DNA of 64,000 bases from NCBI GenBank assembly GCA_035771165.1, contig JAWNZC010000280.1, positions 696,001 to 760,000 of the forward strand, in the 5' to 3' direction. Each line of letters begins with the position of its first letter. Position 1 is the stretch's first letter. The stretch is from Paragorgia papillata. Lineage: Eukaryota > Cnidaria > Anthozoa > Scleralcyonacea > Coralliidae. Of this stretch, positions 33,785-45,359 are shown one piece after another. Position numbers and translations under genes: made by a program. Below the pieces are notes generated by a model. That model did no database searches and was not told where the DNA came from. It worked only from the letters and a program-made list of their open reading frames with translations.

Positions 33785-36700
33785 ACACGGGGTTCTGTCA
33801 AACTACTGTAGCTATACACCCCTATACCAAAGTTCACCCCAATTTAGTTAAGGTAGCTATATTTAGTCGATTGAGCTGAAATTTTGGTATTATACTACAT
33901 TCGATGGTTTAAAATGACATGAGAAATTTTAGACTGAAATTCGATCGGGAACTTTATGTTCGATAACACGGGATGCTGTCAGACTACTGTAGCTATACAC
34001 CCCTATACCAAAGTTCACCCCAATTTAGTTAAGGTAGCTATATTTAGTCGATTGAGCTGAAATTTTGGTATTATACTACATTCGATGGTTTAAAATGACA
34101 TGAGAAATTTTAGACTGAAATTCGATCGGGAACTTTATGTTTGATAACACGGGATGCTGTCAGACTACTGTAGCTATACACCCCTATACCAAAGTTCACC
34201 CCAATTTAGTTGAAGTAGCTATATTTAGTCGATTGAGCTGAAATTTTGGTATTATACTACATTCGATGGTTTAAAATGACATGAGAAATTTTAGACTGAA
34301 ATTCGATCGGGAACTTTATGTTCGATAACACGGGATGCTGTCAGACTACTGTAGCTATACACCCCTATACCAAAGTTCACCCCAATTTAGTTGAAGTAGC
34401 TATATTTAGTCGATTGAGCTGAAATTTTGGTATTATACTACATTCGATGGTTTAAAATGACATGAGAAATTTTAGACTGAAATTCGATCGGGAACTTTAT
34501 GTTCGATAACACGGGATGCTGTCAGACTACTGTAGCTATACACCCCTATACCAAAGTTCACCCCAATTTAGTTAAGGTAGCTATATTTAGTCGATTGAGC
34601 TGAAATTTTGGTATTATACTACATTCGATGGTTTAAAATGACATGAGAAATTTTAGACTGAAATTCGATCGGGAACTTTATGTTCGATAACACGGGATGC
34701 TGTCAGACTACTGTAGCTATACACCCCTATACCAAAGTTCACCCCAATTTAGTTAAGGTAGCTATATTTAGTCGATTGAGCTGAAATTTTGGTATTATAC
34801 TACATTCGATGGTTTAAAATGACATGAGAAATTTTAGACTGAAATTCGATCGGGAACTTTATGTTTGATAACACGGGATGCTGTCAGACTACTGTAGCTA
34901 TACACCCCTATACCAAAGTTCACCCCAATTTAGTTGAAGTAGCTATATTTAGTCGATTGAGCTGAAATTTTGGTATTATACTACATTCGATGGTTTAAAA
35001 TGACATGAGAAATTTTAGACTGAAATTCGATCGGGAACTTTATGTTCGATAACACGGGATGCTGTCAGACTACTGTAGCTATACACCCCTATACCAAAGT
35101 TCACCCCAATTTAGTTGAAGTAGCTATATTTAGTCGATTGAGCTGAAATTTTGGTATTATACTACATTCGATGGTTTAAAATGACATGAGAAATTTTAGA
35201 CTGAAATTCGATCGGGAACTTTATGTTCGATAACACGGGATGCTGTCAGACTACTGTAGCTATACACCCCTATACCAAAGTTCACCCCAATTTAGTTAAG
35301 GTAGCTATATTTAGTCGATTGAGCTGAAATTTTGGTATTATACTACATTCGATGGTTTAAAATGACATGAGAAATTTTAGACTGAAATTCGATCGGGAAC
35401 TTTATGTTCGATAACACGGGATGCTGTCAGACTACTGTAGCTATACACCCCTATACCAAAGTTCACCCCAATTTAGTTAAGGTAGCTATATTTAGTCGAT
35501 TGAGCTGAAATTTTGGTATTATACTACATTCGATGGTTTAAAATGACATGAGAAATTTTAGACTGAAATTCGATCGGGAACTTTATGTTCGATAACACGG
35601 GATGCTGTCAGACTACTGTAGCTATACACCCCTATACCAAAGTTCACCCCAATTTAGTTAAGGTAGCTATATTTAGTCGATTGAGCTGAAATTTTGGTAT
35701 TATACTACATTCGATGGTTTAAAATGACATGAGAAATTTTAGACTGAAATTCGATCGGGAACTTTATGTTTGATAACACGGGATGCTGTCAGACTACTGT
35801 AGCTATACACCCCTATACCAAAGTTCACCCCAATTTAGTTGAAGTAGCTATATTTAGTCGATTGAGCTGAAATTTTGGTATTATACTACATTCGATGGTT
35901 TAAAATGACATGAGAAATTTTAGACTGAAATTCGATCGGGAACTTTATGTTCGATAACACGGGATGCTGTCAGACTACTGTAGCTATACACCCCTATACC
36001 AAAGTTCACCCCAATTTAGTTGAAGTAGCTATATTTAGTCGATTGAGCTGAAATTTTGGTATTATACTACATTCGATGGTTTAAAATGACATGAGAAATT
36101 TTAGACTGAAATTCGATCGGGAACTTTATGTTCGATAACACGGGATGCTGTCAGACTACTGTAGCTATACACCCCTATACCAAAGTTCACCCCAATTTAG
36201 TTAAGGTAGCTATATTTAGTCGATTGAGCTGAAATTTTGGTATTATACTACATTCGATGGTTTAAAATGACATGAGAAATTTTAGACTGAAATTCGATCG
36301 GGAACTTTATGTTCGATAACACGGGATGCTGTCAGACTACTGTAGCTATACACCCCTATACCAAAGTTCACCCCAATTTAGTTAAGGTAGCTATATTTAG
36401 TCGATTGAGCTGAAATTTTGGTATTATACTACATTCGATGGTTTAAAATGACATGAGAAATTTTAGACTGAAATTCGATCGGGAACTTTATGTTCGATAA
36501 CACGGGATGCTGTCAGACTACTGTAGCTATACACCCCTATAACCAAAGTTCACCCCCAATTTAGTTAAGGTAGCTATATTTAGTCGATTGAGCTGAAATT
36601 TTGGTATTATACTACATTCGATGGTTTAAAATGACATGAGAAATTTTAGACTGAAATTCGATCGGGAACTTTATGTTCGATAACACGGGATGCTGTCAGA

Positions 36701-36975
36701 CTACTGTAGCTATACACCCCCTATACCAAAGTTTCACCCCAATTTAGTTAAGGTAGCTATATTTAGTCGATTGAGCTGAAATTTTGGTATTATACTACAT
36801 TCGATGGTTTAAAATGACATGAGAAATTTTAGGCTGAAATTCGATCGGGAACTTTATGTTCGATAACACGGGGTGCTGTCAGACTACTGTAGCTAATACA
36901 CCCCTATACCAAAGTTCACACCCAATTTAGTTAAGGTAGCTATATTTAGTCGTTTGGCATTATACTACATTCGGT
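33785..36975. repeat. 181-bp satellite array, ~17.5 copies, higher-order structure
   Basis: The unit runs from CGATAACACGGGATGCTGTC through AAAGTTCACCCCAATTTAGT to CGATCGGGAACTTTATGTT. Phase marks lie at 33,961, 34,142, 34,323, 34,504 and so on, exactly 181 bp apart. Copies differ mainly at two diagnostic sites: TTAAGG or TTGAAG, and TTCGATAAC or TTTGATAAC. Order of types by copy: A A* B B A A* B B A A A* B B A A, so blocks of four (724 bp) or five units have been amplified. The first copy and the last two to three are diverged or carry single-base indels, as expected at array edges. No coding potential. Confidence 0.95.
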
Positions 36976-38395
36976 GGTTTAAAGAATTAGTTATAATACT
37001 TGATTATTAGTTCATATACTAATATACCGATAATTCATATTTATATATTTATATATTTATGTCATAATTCATTTCTACTAATGTACCTAAGGTTGAACTA
37101 GTAGGAGTGTTTTGTAGAAAACTTAATGAAACGTTCTGTCATCATTCAAAACATCTTAAACTTTGAGACTCAAAGATTGGACACAAGGGAACTTTGGCAA
37201 AAAATTCGGCAAACATGGTGTTACTAATACATACGATAAAAAGGGCTCTAGCCGTGTCATTAACTATACTTCTCTTCCAATAAGCAGATTTACATGTCCA
37301 CTCAACAATTCACAAATTCTTTTCAAATCCCTCAACTATAACATTCTTAAATACTCATATAGCGTTATACGATCTAAATGTTAAAGTACTAGTTTGCAAA
37401 TAACAAACTTGCAGTTGTTAAAACAGCTCGACTGCTCTTTCTTCCGGAGTTCTGCACACTTTCAGGACTTTGCAGGGATTGGGCAATACGTGGGTAAAAA
37501 AAATTCGTTTCAGTCACCGTCCGATGTTTTGGATTTAGTTGTAACTCACCGATTCTTAATACATACTCAAATATCAGGTTAATTGAAAAAAAAGATGGAG
37601 ATTTTATAAACGCGGTCAATTTTGGGCGACAGTCTTGGGTAGGTGTATAAACCTGGCTCAGTAAATAAAAGCTATGTGGGTAAAAAAAAATTCGTTTCAG
37701 TTAAACAGTCCGACCTTTTGTATTTAGTTGTAACTCACGTCACCGATCCTTAATACACAGTTAAATATCAGGTTAATTAGAGACATAAGCCAATATTTAT
37801 CCTGCATTTCTCTTTGCACAGCAGGGGCGAAACTCGAGGGGGGGGGGGGGGGGGGTGAGCCCCTCCGCCTAAATTTTCAGGAACACTGCAGGGCAATTCA
37901 AATATGGTGTAAAATATATGAAAAAGGGAATATAGGTTCTGATTGCGTACAAAAAGGATTGGACTGTGCGAGCCCCTGTACTACGGAGCTGCAGGGACTC
38001 CAGACTGGCAGGGCAACTTCGTTTCAAACCCCCTTAAGAAAACAGGTTTAGACGTTTAGTTACGCCACGGTGCACATGCGCACAGCTGGCTATGCAGTGG
38101 TTTGAGCCGAAATCAAGTTCACGTACAGTAACCCCCCTCAAAATAAAAAAGAAAAGGATCCGTCTCTTTCGGGTTTTAATACTTGAATTTTGGTACTTAC
38201 ATTATCCTATGAATCTGCCATTTTGGCTCAGTGGAAATTGCCTTCATTATAATTTGGTCGTGTTTTTTTTTAATAAGATGTAGGTAATTGGACAAAACAC
38301 TGGGGTTATATAATGTAGATGAATAAAAATTTGCAAAGTATAGTGGTAGTGGTTTAGTTCGAATGGGCCCGGTGGTTTTCTAGCTTTTCCGCGGA
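36976..38395. other. Non-coding stretch inside the giant element
   Basis: No gene recognised. It includes two related segments (GTAAAAAAAATTCGTTTCAG at 37,494 and about 37,681), each followed by TTAGTTGTAACTCAC and ATACAC, indicating an old duplication. A G-run lies at about 37,838-37,854 inside a dispersed repeat (GGGGCGAAACTCGAGGGGGG). Confidence 0.5.
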
Positions 38396-38399
38396 AGGA

Positions 38400-39335
38400 C
38401 GGACACGGCTATTAATATTTATTATATAGCATGCTATCGGATATGAGCTTTTGCGTAATCTGATTGGTTCCCTACTACCAGGCTATCAGCTCATATCCTA
38501 CTAGTAGAGGAAAAACAAGATGGCGGCATGTTTTTTAAACTGCCGAAAAGAGTTGAAATTGACGGATTTTTATACAGAAAAACATCAACACCCTCAAACC
38601 AATGTATAAAAAAAACAACATTGTGTAAAAATACATTAACAAACACACAATTTAGCACGGTAAATGGTAAAATTCACCTAAAAATTACGTATTTTTACTT
38701 CAAAAACCTGACTAAATTAACGGGTTGATATTAATTTGTTGCCAAACATTGAAACTCGCAGTTAAAATCAAGCTTACAACACACATTTCGTAGGAGATCA
38801 CCAGTAAAGAGACACTTTTTATTTAGATAAGCATTTGGAGTAGTAAAAAGCATGTTCTTTTTCAAAAACAACCAACTAAGTAATTTAGTTTCACTGCCGA
38901 AGGTGTTTCAGTTTCATGTTTGCATGAAATCAAAACCTTTTTCACGACAGCAACGCTAATATAAACAACTGACCCACCTTTTGACTTCATAAAGCTACCT
39001 TTTAATCTTTTTTGTTGATCTGCTAACACATTTTTTGCCTCTCGAGCAACATTTATACAACATTTCGAAGCTGTTTACCGAACAGCTCAACGCGAGAAAC
39101 TCTATGTGAATGCGCATTCATTACGCATGGCGGAAGTATTAGTTGCCTATGCCGGAAGTTTGTTGTTTCAAACATTTCGCTGTAATTTTGTCTCTTGTGC
39201 AGTGCTTGGCTATATAATAAAACAGTTATACCATTCGCTCTCGTCGTATACGAACTAATAGCCAACTCGGCGAAGCGCCTCGTTGGCTATGAGCTCATAT
39301 ACGACTCGAGCTCATGGTATAACTGTTAAATAGAT
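38400..39335. mobile_element. TIR-like non-autonomous element, family B copy 1
   Basis: The left part has CTATCGGATATGAGCT and CTATCAGCTCATATCCTA around TCTGATTGGTTCCCTA. The right part has TAGCCAACTCGGCGAAGCGC, CTATGAGCTCATATACGA and TATAACTGTTAAATA. The same architecture (TCTGATTGGTTCC, AAGATGGCGGC or AAAATGGCGGC, then GGCGAAGCG-CTCG and TTGTTAAATA) recurs at 58,985-59,475. No transposase. Confidence 0.6.
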
Positions 39336-39393
39336 ATTTTGTACAAGAAATATATATTTATGTGAAGAATCTAGAGGATGACACAGCAGAAGT

Positions 39394-39625
39394 CTTAAGC
39401 CCTAATCAAACGAGAACACAAGTCATCGCAAGTTGCCAGTCAGAATTTCTGTGGCGGTCGTTTAAACACCCAAATTAACAAAATAAAGGTTTCATGAGTG
39501 TTTTAAACAAGTTTTAACTTTGTCACGGTACATGATATTTTCGGGAAACTATTCAGAGCGGCTGGCTGAGATAGCGTGACTGCCAACTTGCGATGACTTG
39601 CGTTCTCGTTTGATTAGGGCTTTAA
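39394..39625. mobile_element. ~230-bp foldback MITE at a TTA/TTAA site
   Basis: AGCCCTAATCAAACGAGAAC, then CAAGTCATCGCAAGTTG, pairs with the inverted CAACTTGCGATGACTTGCGT, then TCTCGTTTGATTAGGGCT. TTA flanks both ends. Three-base TTA fits Harbinger; TTAA (piggyBac) is also possible at the left end. Confidence 0.65.
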
Positions 39626-39707
39626 AGGCGTTTTCGTAAATTTAAAGGTACTTCAACTGCAGCAAAGTTAATGTTTTTGCTAACTAAAAGGTAAAAGAAC
39701 ATATTCG

Positions 39708-39953
39708 TCATTGTTTTTTTACAAAACGTTTTAACATTGAGTTCGGTATGGCATAAAACATGTCTTTGTGCAGAAATAAGTTCTCTTCCAAGTCACGTCT
39801 GCCCAATGGACACGGCGCGGGATACTTTTCTTGCGCCCATGAAAGAGCGACGCAGTGATGGTGTTGTGGAAGCGGGACGCCGTGAATACTATCAAGGGGC
39901 GTCGTCCTTCCTACTCCAACAACTGTTCCGTTATCCAATAAAACAACGGCGCC
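39708..39953 (-). CDS. Terminal exon of accessory gene
   Basis: Acceptor AATTTTTAG precedes the exon at 39,954 and a TGA ends it at 39,708. It encodes about 81 residues ending SMLKRFVKKQ. It enters in the phase left by the donor at 40,262. The composition (Gly-rich start, HGVPLPQHHH, C-terminal basic tail) looks like a small folded domain. No catalytic motif is evident. Confidence 0.65.
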   Translation of the reverse strand, partial: GAVVLLDNGTVVGVGRTTPLDSIHGVPLPQHHHCVALSWAQEKYPAPCPLGRRDLEENLFLHKDMFYAIPNSMLKRFVKKQ

Positions 39954-42900
39954 TAAAAATTACGAAGAATATATTAATAACAATCTCTAACCTGCAGTAA
40001 AATCATAGTTAGACTCTCACTATTTAAAAAGCCAATTTCGACGCTGCAGTCTTTTGGGATCGACAGTTACTGATTGTCATAAATTAGTAGACTAATCTAG
40101 CAAAAATTAAGTAATAAAGCTAACCCAATATGTTAAGCTTTGATGACAGACTTTAATTTATATAAGTTACAACCGTTAAACTTAAACTTCAAAAAGGCTA
40201 GAACCAAAACTCCGTAAGCCTAACCTTATGACTGGATTAAAAAAAGATAATACTACGTACCAGATGGTGGATCGGCAATTGTAGAAGGTTGATCAGCAGA
40301 TGCAGACGGTGGATCGACGGATGTAGATAATGGAACGGCGATTGTAGGTGGTTGATTGGCGGTTTCAGATGGTTGATTGGTGGATGTAGATGGTTGATTG
40401 GTGGATGTAGATGGCTGATTGGTGGATATAGATGGTTGATTGGTGGATGTAGATGGTTGATTGGTGGATGTAGATGGTTGATTGGTGGATGTAGATGGTT
40501 GATTGGTGGATGTAGATGGTTGATTGGTGGATGTAGATGGTTGATCGGTGGATGTAGATGGTTGATCGGTGGATGTAGATGGTTTGATTGGTGGAGTAGA
40601 TGGTTAGGAGTGAGTAGGTGGTTGATTGGTGGATGTAGGTGGTGGATCAGATAGCATTTCAGTGGATGACTTTGTCGCTTTTAAATTTATTTCCTGTCCA
40701 TCTGTTTGTGCCGGGAGTTTTTTGCAAGAGTTTTCTAAAAAATACAAACGTCAAAAGACACAGAAAATTCAGAAAATTAAGACAAATACCAAGAAAGAAC
40801 ATTGCTAAACCAACCAACCATGTATTAGGCATTAGTACTTATTGGAACAAGCTTATTCTCCTTCACGTAAAACTTCAAATTAGCAACTTGTTGAAACTGA
40901 AAGGTGTAATAGTACCTCTGTATATCATAACCACATACAAATAATGAAATATTTATGAATGTAACGATACATTAAGAATATTTTATGAGCTGAAGGATGG
41001 AATTACTATATCAACGAGGAAACATGCAGAAAACAATACTGATTAATGACGAGGAATTGGTTCGTTGCTGTTTCTATAAAAGTTTTACATACCAAGAAAT
41101 ATGTTAGTTTCTGTCTCCATATCACAACAAAGAGAGGAGTGTTAGCACTGGAACTTCAAGAAGTGAAATGATTGCATTTCTCACAAAACCAACCGCATAT
41201 TCAAGATTTCGCCTTCGCAAGCCGAACTGCTTAACGCGTCTCTTTAAAGTGATCACATTCATTTCTTTGTTTCAATATGGAGACAGAAACTGACATATTT
41301 CTTGGTATGTAAAACAATTACTGAAATAGTAACGAATCAATTCCTCCTCATTGATCATTATTGTTTTCTGTCTCCTGCATGCTCTTCATCTGAAAAATCA
41401 AACTCCTCTAGCCACTTTCGCCATTCTGATCCACTATGTACTTATTATACGACGTCTGCTTATTTTGTCGTGAGGAAAGTAAGTTTTGCTGTAGAGAAGT
41501 AAGTTTTGCCATGACACTTGTGGGTCACCGAAAATTACGAAGCGACAACCCAATAATAAAGCCTTGTCAGTCTGAATAAATGGCTTTTTACGTCATCTCA
41601 CTAAAAAGATCGTATGCGATCCTGCTTCAGTTTCTTTCACATTGACAGTGGTAGTACACTGTACAACGGTGAATAAAACAAATATATCACAGAGTATGAC
41701 TACCTAGGCATGGTACTGGAACATTTTCGGTAATAGTATCAGTATCCGAATAAAATCAGTAAGAAGGATTCAGTAAGTCGTAATAATATAGCCTACATGC
41801 AGTAGAGCCATCTCGGGAACTGAAGTTAAAACATTATAATTCTATTCCACCATATTATAGCATGATGTCACAGTGCACCAGACATTCTGGTAAATGTTGC
41901 ACCAAATACACATACACTATACATGTTTTTAAATCAAACTACACAACAAACAATATACCAAACTTACGGTTGGCAAATGAAGAAAACAAATCTACAACAG
42001 CTTTTCCTGTTACGGAACGACTTTTTGCTTCCCCAATGAAGTCCTGTCCAAGACCAGCAGTTCCAAATGTTGCGAAACTTGTTCCTCTTCCATGACTATG
42101 GCATGCCATCACAACAATATCCCATCCATGATGGATATTTAGAATCTTTGCCTTAAATAAAAAAATAAGATAAACAAATTAAGCACGTAATAGTAAAACA
42201 GGTACGGGGGAAGGTGTAGAAAACAATAAGTATTCATTTTTGCTTCAAGCTGAAGCATGTCTGAGTAACATAGTACGTCTTCTGCTGTGTACTCTTGGGT
42301 GTAAATTCTTGCCTAACTGTCTTTTTCTGTATTATTTTGGTCTAGTTAATGCCAGAAGTTTACTCATTTCAGGAGGGTCTATTCAAAAATAAGAAATGAT
42401 AAAACTGAAATCTTTGCAAACCCTTATCTTCCTAGCATATAGCCATGTATTATTATTTCCCCACAAAACACTCTTGGCTAAACCCACTGACTTATACCCA
42501 TAATACTGGTATTTTAAAGACAGGACTGCAGTTTCTGTCCAAAAAATGACTGAAAAAGATGGTAGATATTTGGGTGAATTTTCTCATCACCAGTATTTTT
42601 TAGTTAACACCAACAATCCAGTTAATCAAGTTATAAATCGTTTAAAAAAGGTCAGTTTTTACACCTATGACAGACTATAGACTATAGAAAGAAGGATCAA
42701 CAGACTTCCACAACCTAAATTCAGACTGTCACTTGACAGTAAATTGAAAATCAATTGAAAGACAAAATATCAGCAAGGTCAAGGGTCAAAATTTTCCATC
42801 ATCAGGTTTTCCCCATCTTTCTTCGTGTTTTTTTTTTTGCAATCAAAGACTGTCAACTTGCGTTAATGTTTATTAAACATCATTGTACTGTAGGCTATGT

Positions 42901-44148
42901 TCAGTGTACTTAATTCAAGTTTCAGTTGTTGTGGAAACTCATGAGTCTCTTGACTAAAGCGAATTTCCATTTATTTTTCCTGCCAAAAATTGAAGTTCAA
43001 TCCCAATTGCCTTTATGAATAATCTCTTTATTATATGTATGTATATACAGCTAGTATTTCAATAATTAACTACCAATAATAGCCATGTCTATATTGAAGT
43101 TCTTGAAGGACATTGAAGACTTTTGGCATACAAATACTGTATTTGTACAGGGGGTGGACAAAAGTGGCCATCATTGAAAGTATGATTAATGTGGATGATT
43201 GTATAACTTTATTAAAGTACAGAAAAATATGTAAAGTTATATATTTTTAGAATGCATGCATCAAGATCTGCTCAAATATGATATCAAATTCTAATTTTTA
43301 TCCTGATTTAAAAAATATGATTTTTGATCTTGTTTGACTTATTCCATTGGTCTTCAAAATGATTAATGGTGTTCGACGTATACTATGAAAGTGTTATAAC
43401 AGCAAAATAGTTAGATATTTTGTTGCCATTTCACTTGATTTCACTACAGCTTCACAGCGTGACATGCTTTCAAAGTTAATGTATTTTTTAAACTAATAAC
43501 AAAATTAGAATTGGATATCATATTTGAGCAGATATTGATGCATGCATTCTAAAATATATCACTTTACATATTTTTCCTTTTCTCGAATAATACAGTAGTA
43601 GTTATTCCACATTAACCATAATTTTAATGATGGACACTTTTTTTGTTCATGGCACCCCCTGTAATGTCACAAATCTTCAATGTCCTTCAAGATCTTTGAT
43701 ATACATGTAGGCATAGCTATTATTGGTAGTTCATTATCCAAATTTATCTGAATGCAAGACTGTGACTTGTCCATGATGCAATGCGGGCCTGTGGAAAAAG
43801 CAGCCTCATATAGCAATTGTCCGTCTGATGCCATACTAAATATTGTAATAGTCTTTGAAAAACATACTTGTGAAATCTTTTTCTAAATTTCACTTGAAAC
43901 CATGCTACCTGATTGTTTGTTTGTTTTATGATTGGGTGAAATACTATAAGACCAATGAATAACACCAAGGACTACATGTATGTATCAAATAAAATTTGAT
44001 AGCCAGAAATTGTTTCATAAACAAGTGGATGTTTTCTCAACTCCCCACTGCAGAGGCTACTTTCCTGTTCAGCAAGGGCAACATGGAAGGCAAAAGGCTG
44101 AAAAGCACTGACATCTTCCTATCTGGGTTATAAACTGGATAGATGTGA

Positions 44149-44229
<81 letters not shown>

Positions 44230-45157
44230 GTGCAGAACTGGTGAGTAAAACATGAAAAACAACAGGAGAGTGGAAAAGGAAGAGAATAGCCTCTGCCAGA
44301 TAAATGTGCAGTTCTCTGGCATGATTTTCGGTTCTCAGATTTATGCTAGATAACGGTGAAAAAGACTTCCTTCTTCCCTTCACTCTTTCCATTGTCCCCT
44401 TTGCACCTTCTCCCCCCATGTGCCTTCAACTCTTGTTTTTCCCTTCTTGTTTTTCCCTCACTGAACAGCAAAAAAGGTTCTGTCTAAAATTGCTTGTCTA
44501 ATTCGATAAAAGCAACATATTCGTACCATATCATCTTTATAATTTGTGTTTAAACTGTTTTCAAATAAATTCTGTGCTAATTTTTTTCCTATATAAAATG
44601 CCAGCAACGAGAAATCTACTAGCTACTATTATGCTCTATTATGCTACTATTAGCTCTATTATGCATGAAGTTATAGGCTATATATACCAGTAATAACACA
44701 AATAACTATTGCAGAAAAATAAACGTTACAAAGAAACTAAGCAGAACAGCAGTATTCAATAATGCTCCTTAAATAATTAAATTGTTCATCATACCCTTTT
44801 CTTTAGCATGTTAAACTGCTTTGTAGGGTTCGTTTTCCCCATTTTAGAAATTTGGTCCTCGATATCTTCAGGTTCTTTCCTCACGATTACCTCGCCACAA
44901 GTACGACATCTTTTTGCTGCTGGACCATTTTCGCCATTACAACGCGATACATCGTTTCAGTCGGCCAGTTGTCTGTAGTCGAAGAAGAAATTTTAAGCCA
45001 GCATACTGGCATCTGCAATAATATGCAAATTACATTATTTTGACAAGCCTTACACGAGTTTGAATCAAATAGAAAGGACGCAATTTGTAAGTTTATGTAC
45101 CTTCCTCGTCAATCCTGGAAGTGTTTCGTGAGTGTTCAACGCTCCTTCAAAAGACAT
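39708..45157 (-). CDS. Accessory gene of the giant element (multi-exon, unknown function)
   Basis: Minus-strand exon candidates with splice signals: 45157-45101 (MSFEGALNTHETLPGLTRK), 45012-44891 (MPVCWLKISSSTTDNWPTET..., joined in phase 0), 42151-41968 (IHHGWDIVVMACHSHGRGTS, SRSVTGKAVVDLFSSFANR), 40739-40263 (SCKKLPAQTDGQEINLKATK, then Ser/Thr/Pro repeats) and the last exon 39953-39708. The last two join exactly in frame (DPPSG|AVVLLDNGTVVGVG). The C-terminal block (LLDNGTVVGVGRTTPLD, HGVPLPQHHHCVALSWA, PLGRRDLEENLFLHKDMFYA) is complex and compact. Its layout recalls the small C-terminal domain of some plant transposon-associated proteins (LLD..G..VG.G......HG.PL...H..V), a weak analogy only. 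Exons between 44,891 and 42,151 and near 41,375-41,450 (EWRKWLEEFDFSDEEHA) are unresolved, because phases do not yet close. One stop (THS*) sits in the repeat-flanking part of the 40.7-kb exon. It starts about 90 bp inside the right TIR. Confidence 0.6.
40263..40739 (-). CDS. Exon of accessory gene with (STSTNQP)n repeats
   Basis: Acceptor TATTTTTTAG|AAAACTC and donor CCATCTG|GTACGTAG bound an exon in which a 21-bp tandem repeat (40,361-40,585) encodes about ten STSTNQP heptapeptides on the minus strand. Diverged repeats follow (SVDPPSASADQPSTIADPPS). The repeat is a multiple of three and keeps frame except near 40,590-40,620, where a one-base slip creates a TAA. It is probably a flexible, possibly O-glycosylatable or phosphorylatable linker between folded parts (inference). 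Confidence 0.6.
41033..41375. mobile_element. Foldback element inside the accessory gene
   Basis: CAGAAAACAATACTGATTAA, TTACATACCAAGAAATATGT and AGTTTCTGTCTCCATAT reappear inverted at about 41,270-41,375 with several mismatches. Arms are about 100 bp. No coding potential; it presumably lies in an intron. Confidence 0.65.
42650..43808. mobile_element. Diverged relative of the 2.8-3.6 kb MULE-like element
   Basis: CAATCAAAGACTGTCAACTT, TTGTACTGTAGGCTATGTTC and TTCAAGTTTCAGTTGT match 3,195-3,330. The right end (GACTTGTCCATGATGCAATG, then CGGGCCTGTGGAAAAAGCAG) matches the right TIR at 3,580-3,619. The left TIR is not recognisable. The copy is interrupted by the mariner-like element at 43,146-43,663. 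Confidence 0.65.
43146..43663. mobile_element. mariner/Tc1-like MITE (TA target)
   Basis: TACAGGGGGTGGACAAAAGT, then GGCCATCATT, pairs with AATGATGGACACTTTTTTTG, then the terminal CACCCCCTGTA. TA at both ends fits a TA target duplication. Further arms (TGCATGCATCAAGATCTGCT, AAATATGATATCA) are also mirrored. It is nested in the preceding element. Confidence 0.78.
44150..44228. repeat. (AAT)n microsatellite
   Basis: About 26 perfect AAT units. Apparent poly-Leu and poly-Tyr proteins on the minus strand are artefacts. Confidence 0.95.
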
Positions 45158-45247
45158 TTCAATGATTTTATTTAGCAAAGCTGAAGAAACCCGAAGCGTG
45201 TGAGCGCTAAAACATGAGAAGCGCTGAGCCGCGGTCCTGTGAATCTT

Positions 45248-45359
45248 TGCATGGTCCTGGGTACTAAGATAATAATACCCCTGGAATTACCCATTATTGG
45301 TAATTCCAGAGCATTTGACATATACCTATTATTGGTAATCTAAGAGTGAGGATGTGTTG
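45248..45359 (-). repeat. Right TIR of the 19.8-kb element
   Basis: Inverted copy of 25,531-25,642 with the same two 15-bp boxes (TACCCATTATTGGTA at about 45,288-45,302 and TACCTATTATTGGTA at about 45,323-45,337). It is followed by CCCAGAG at 45,360-45,366. The accessory gene reads away from it. Confidence 0.82.

Larger units (their letters stand above)
25531..45359. mobile_element. 19.8-kb KDZ-class DNA transposon carrying two genes and a satellite
   Basis: About 113 bp at the left (CAACACATCCTCACTCTTAG, then ATTACCAATAATAGG, to about 25,642) are repeated inverted at 45,248-45,359 with perhaps one mismatch (TTTTATTA against TATTATTA), and CCCAGAG flanks the whole. The left half encodes a KDZ-type transposase on the plus strand. 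The right half encodes an accessory gene on the minus strand. The middle holds the 181-bp satellite. Nested insertions include a 66-bp-arm hairpin, a LINE 3' end, a family A MITE, a mariner-like MITE and other foldbacks, so the ancestral element was shorter. KDZ elements are generally reported as large with TIRs and short target duplications (about 8 bp for Zisupton); 7 bp is slightly off, so the family label rests on the transposase. Confidence 0.82.

Noticed and set aside
33785..36975. CRISPR-like array
   Set aside because: Contiguous 181-bp tandem units without unique spacers, in a eukaryotic genome.
33785..36975. Centromere
   Set aside because: Only 3.2 kb long and enclosed in a transposon; higher-order structure alone is not sufficient.
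40352..40654. Plus-strand Trp/Gly-rich protein (GGCRWLI repeats)
   Set aside because: Shadow of the minus-strand STSTNQP exon, which has splice sites and a domain continuing in frame.
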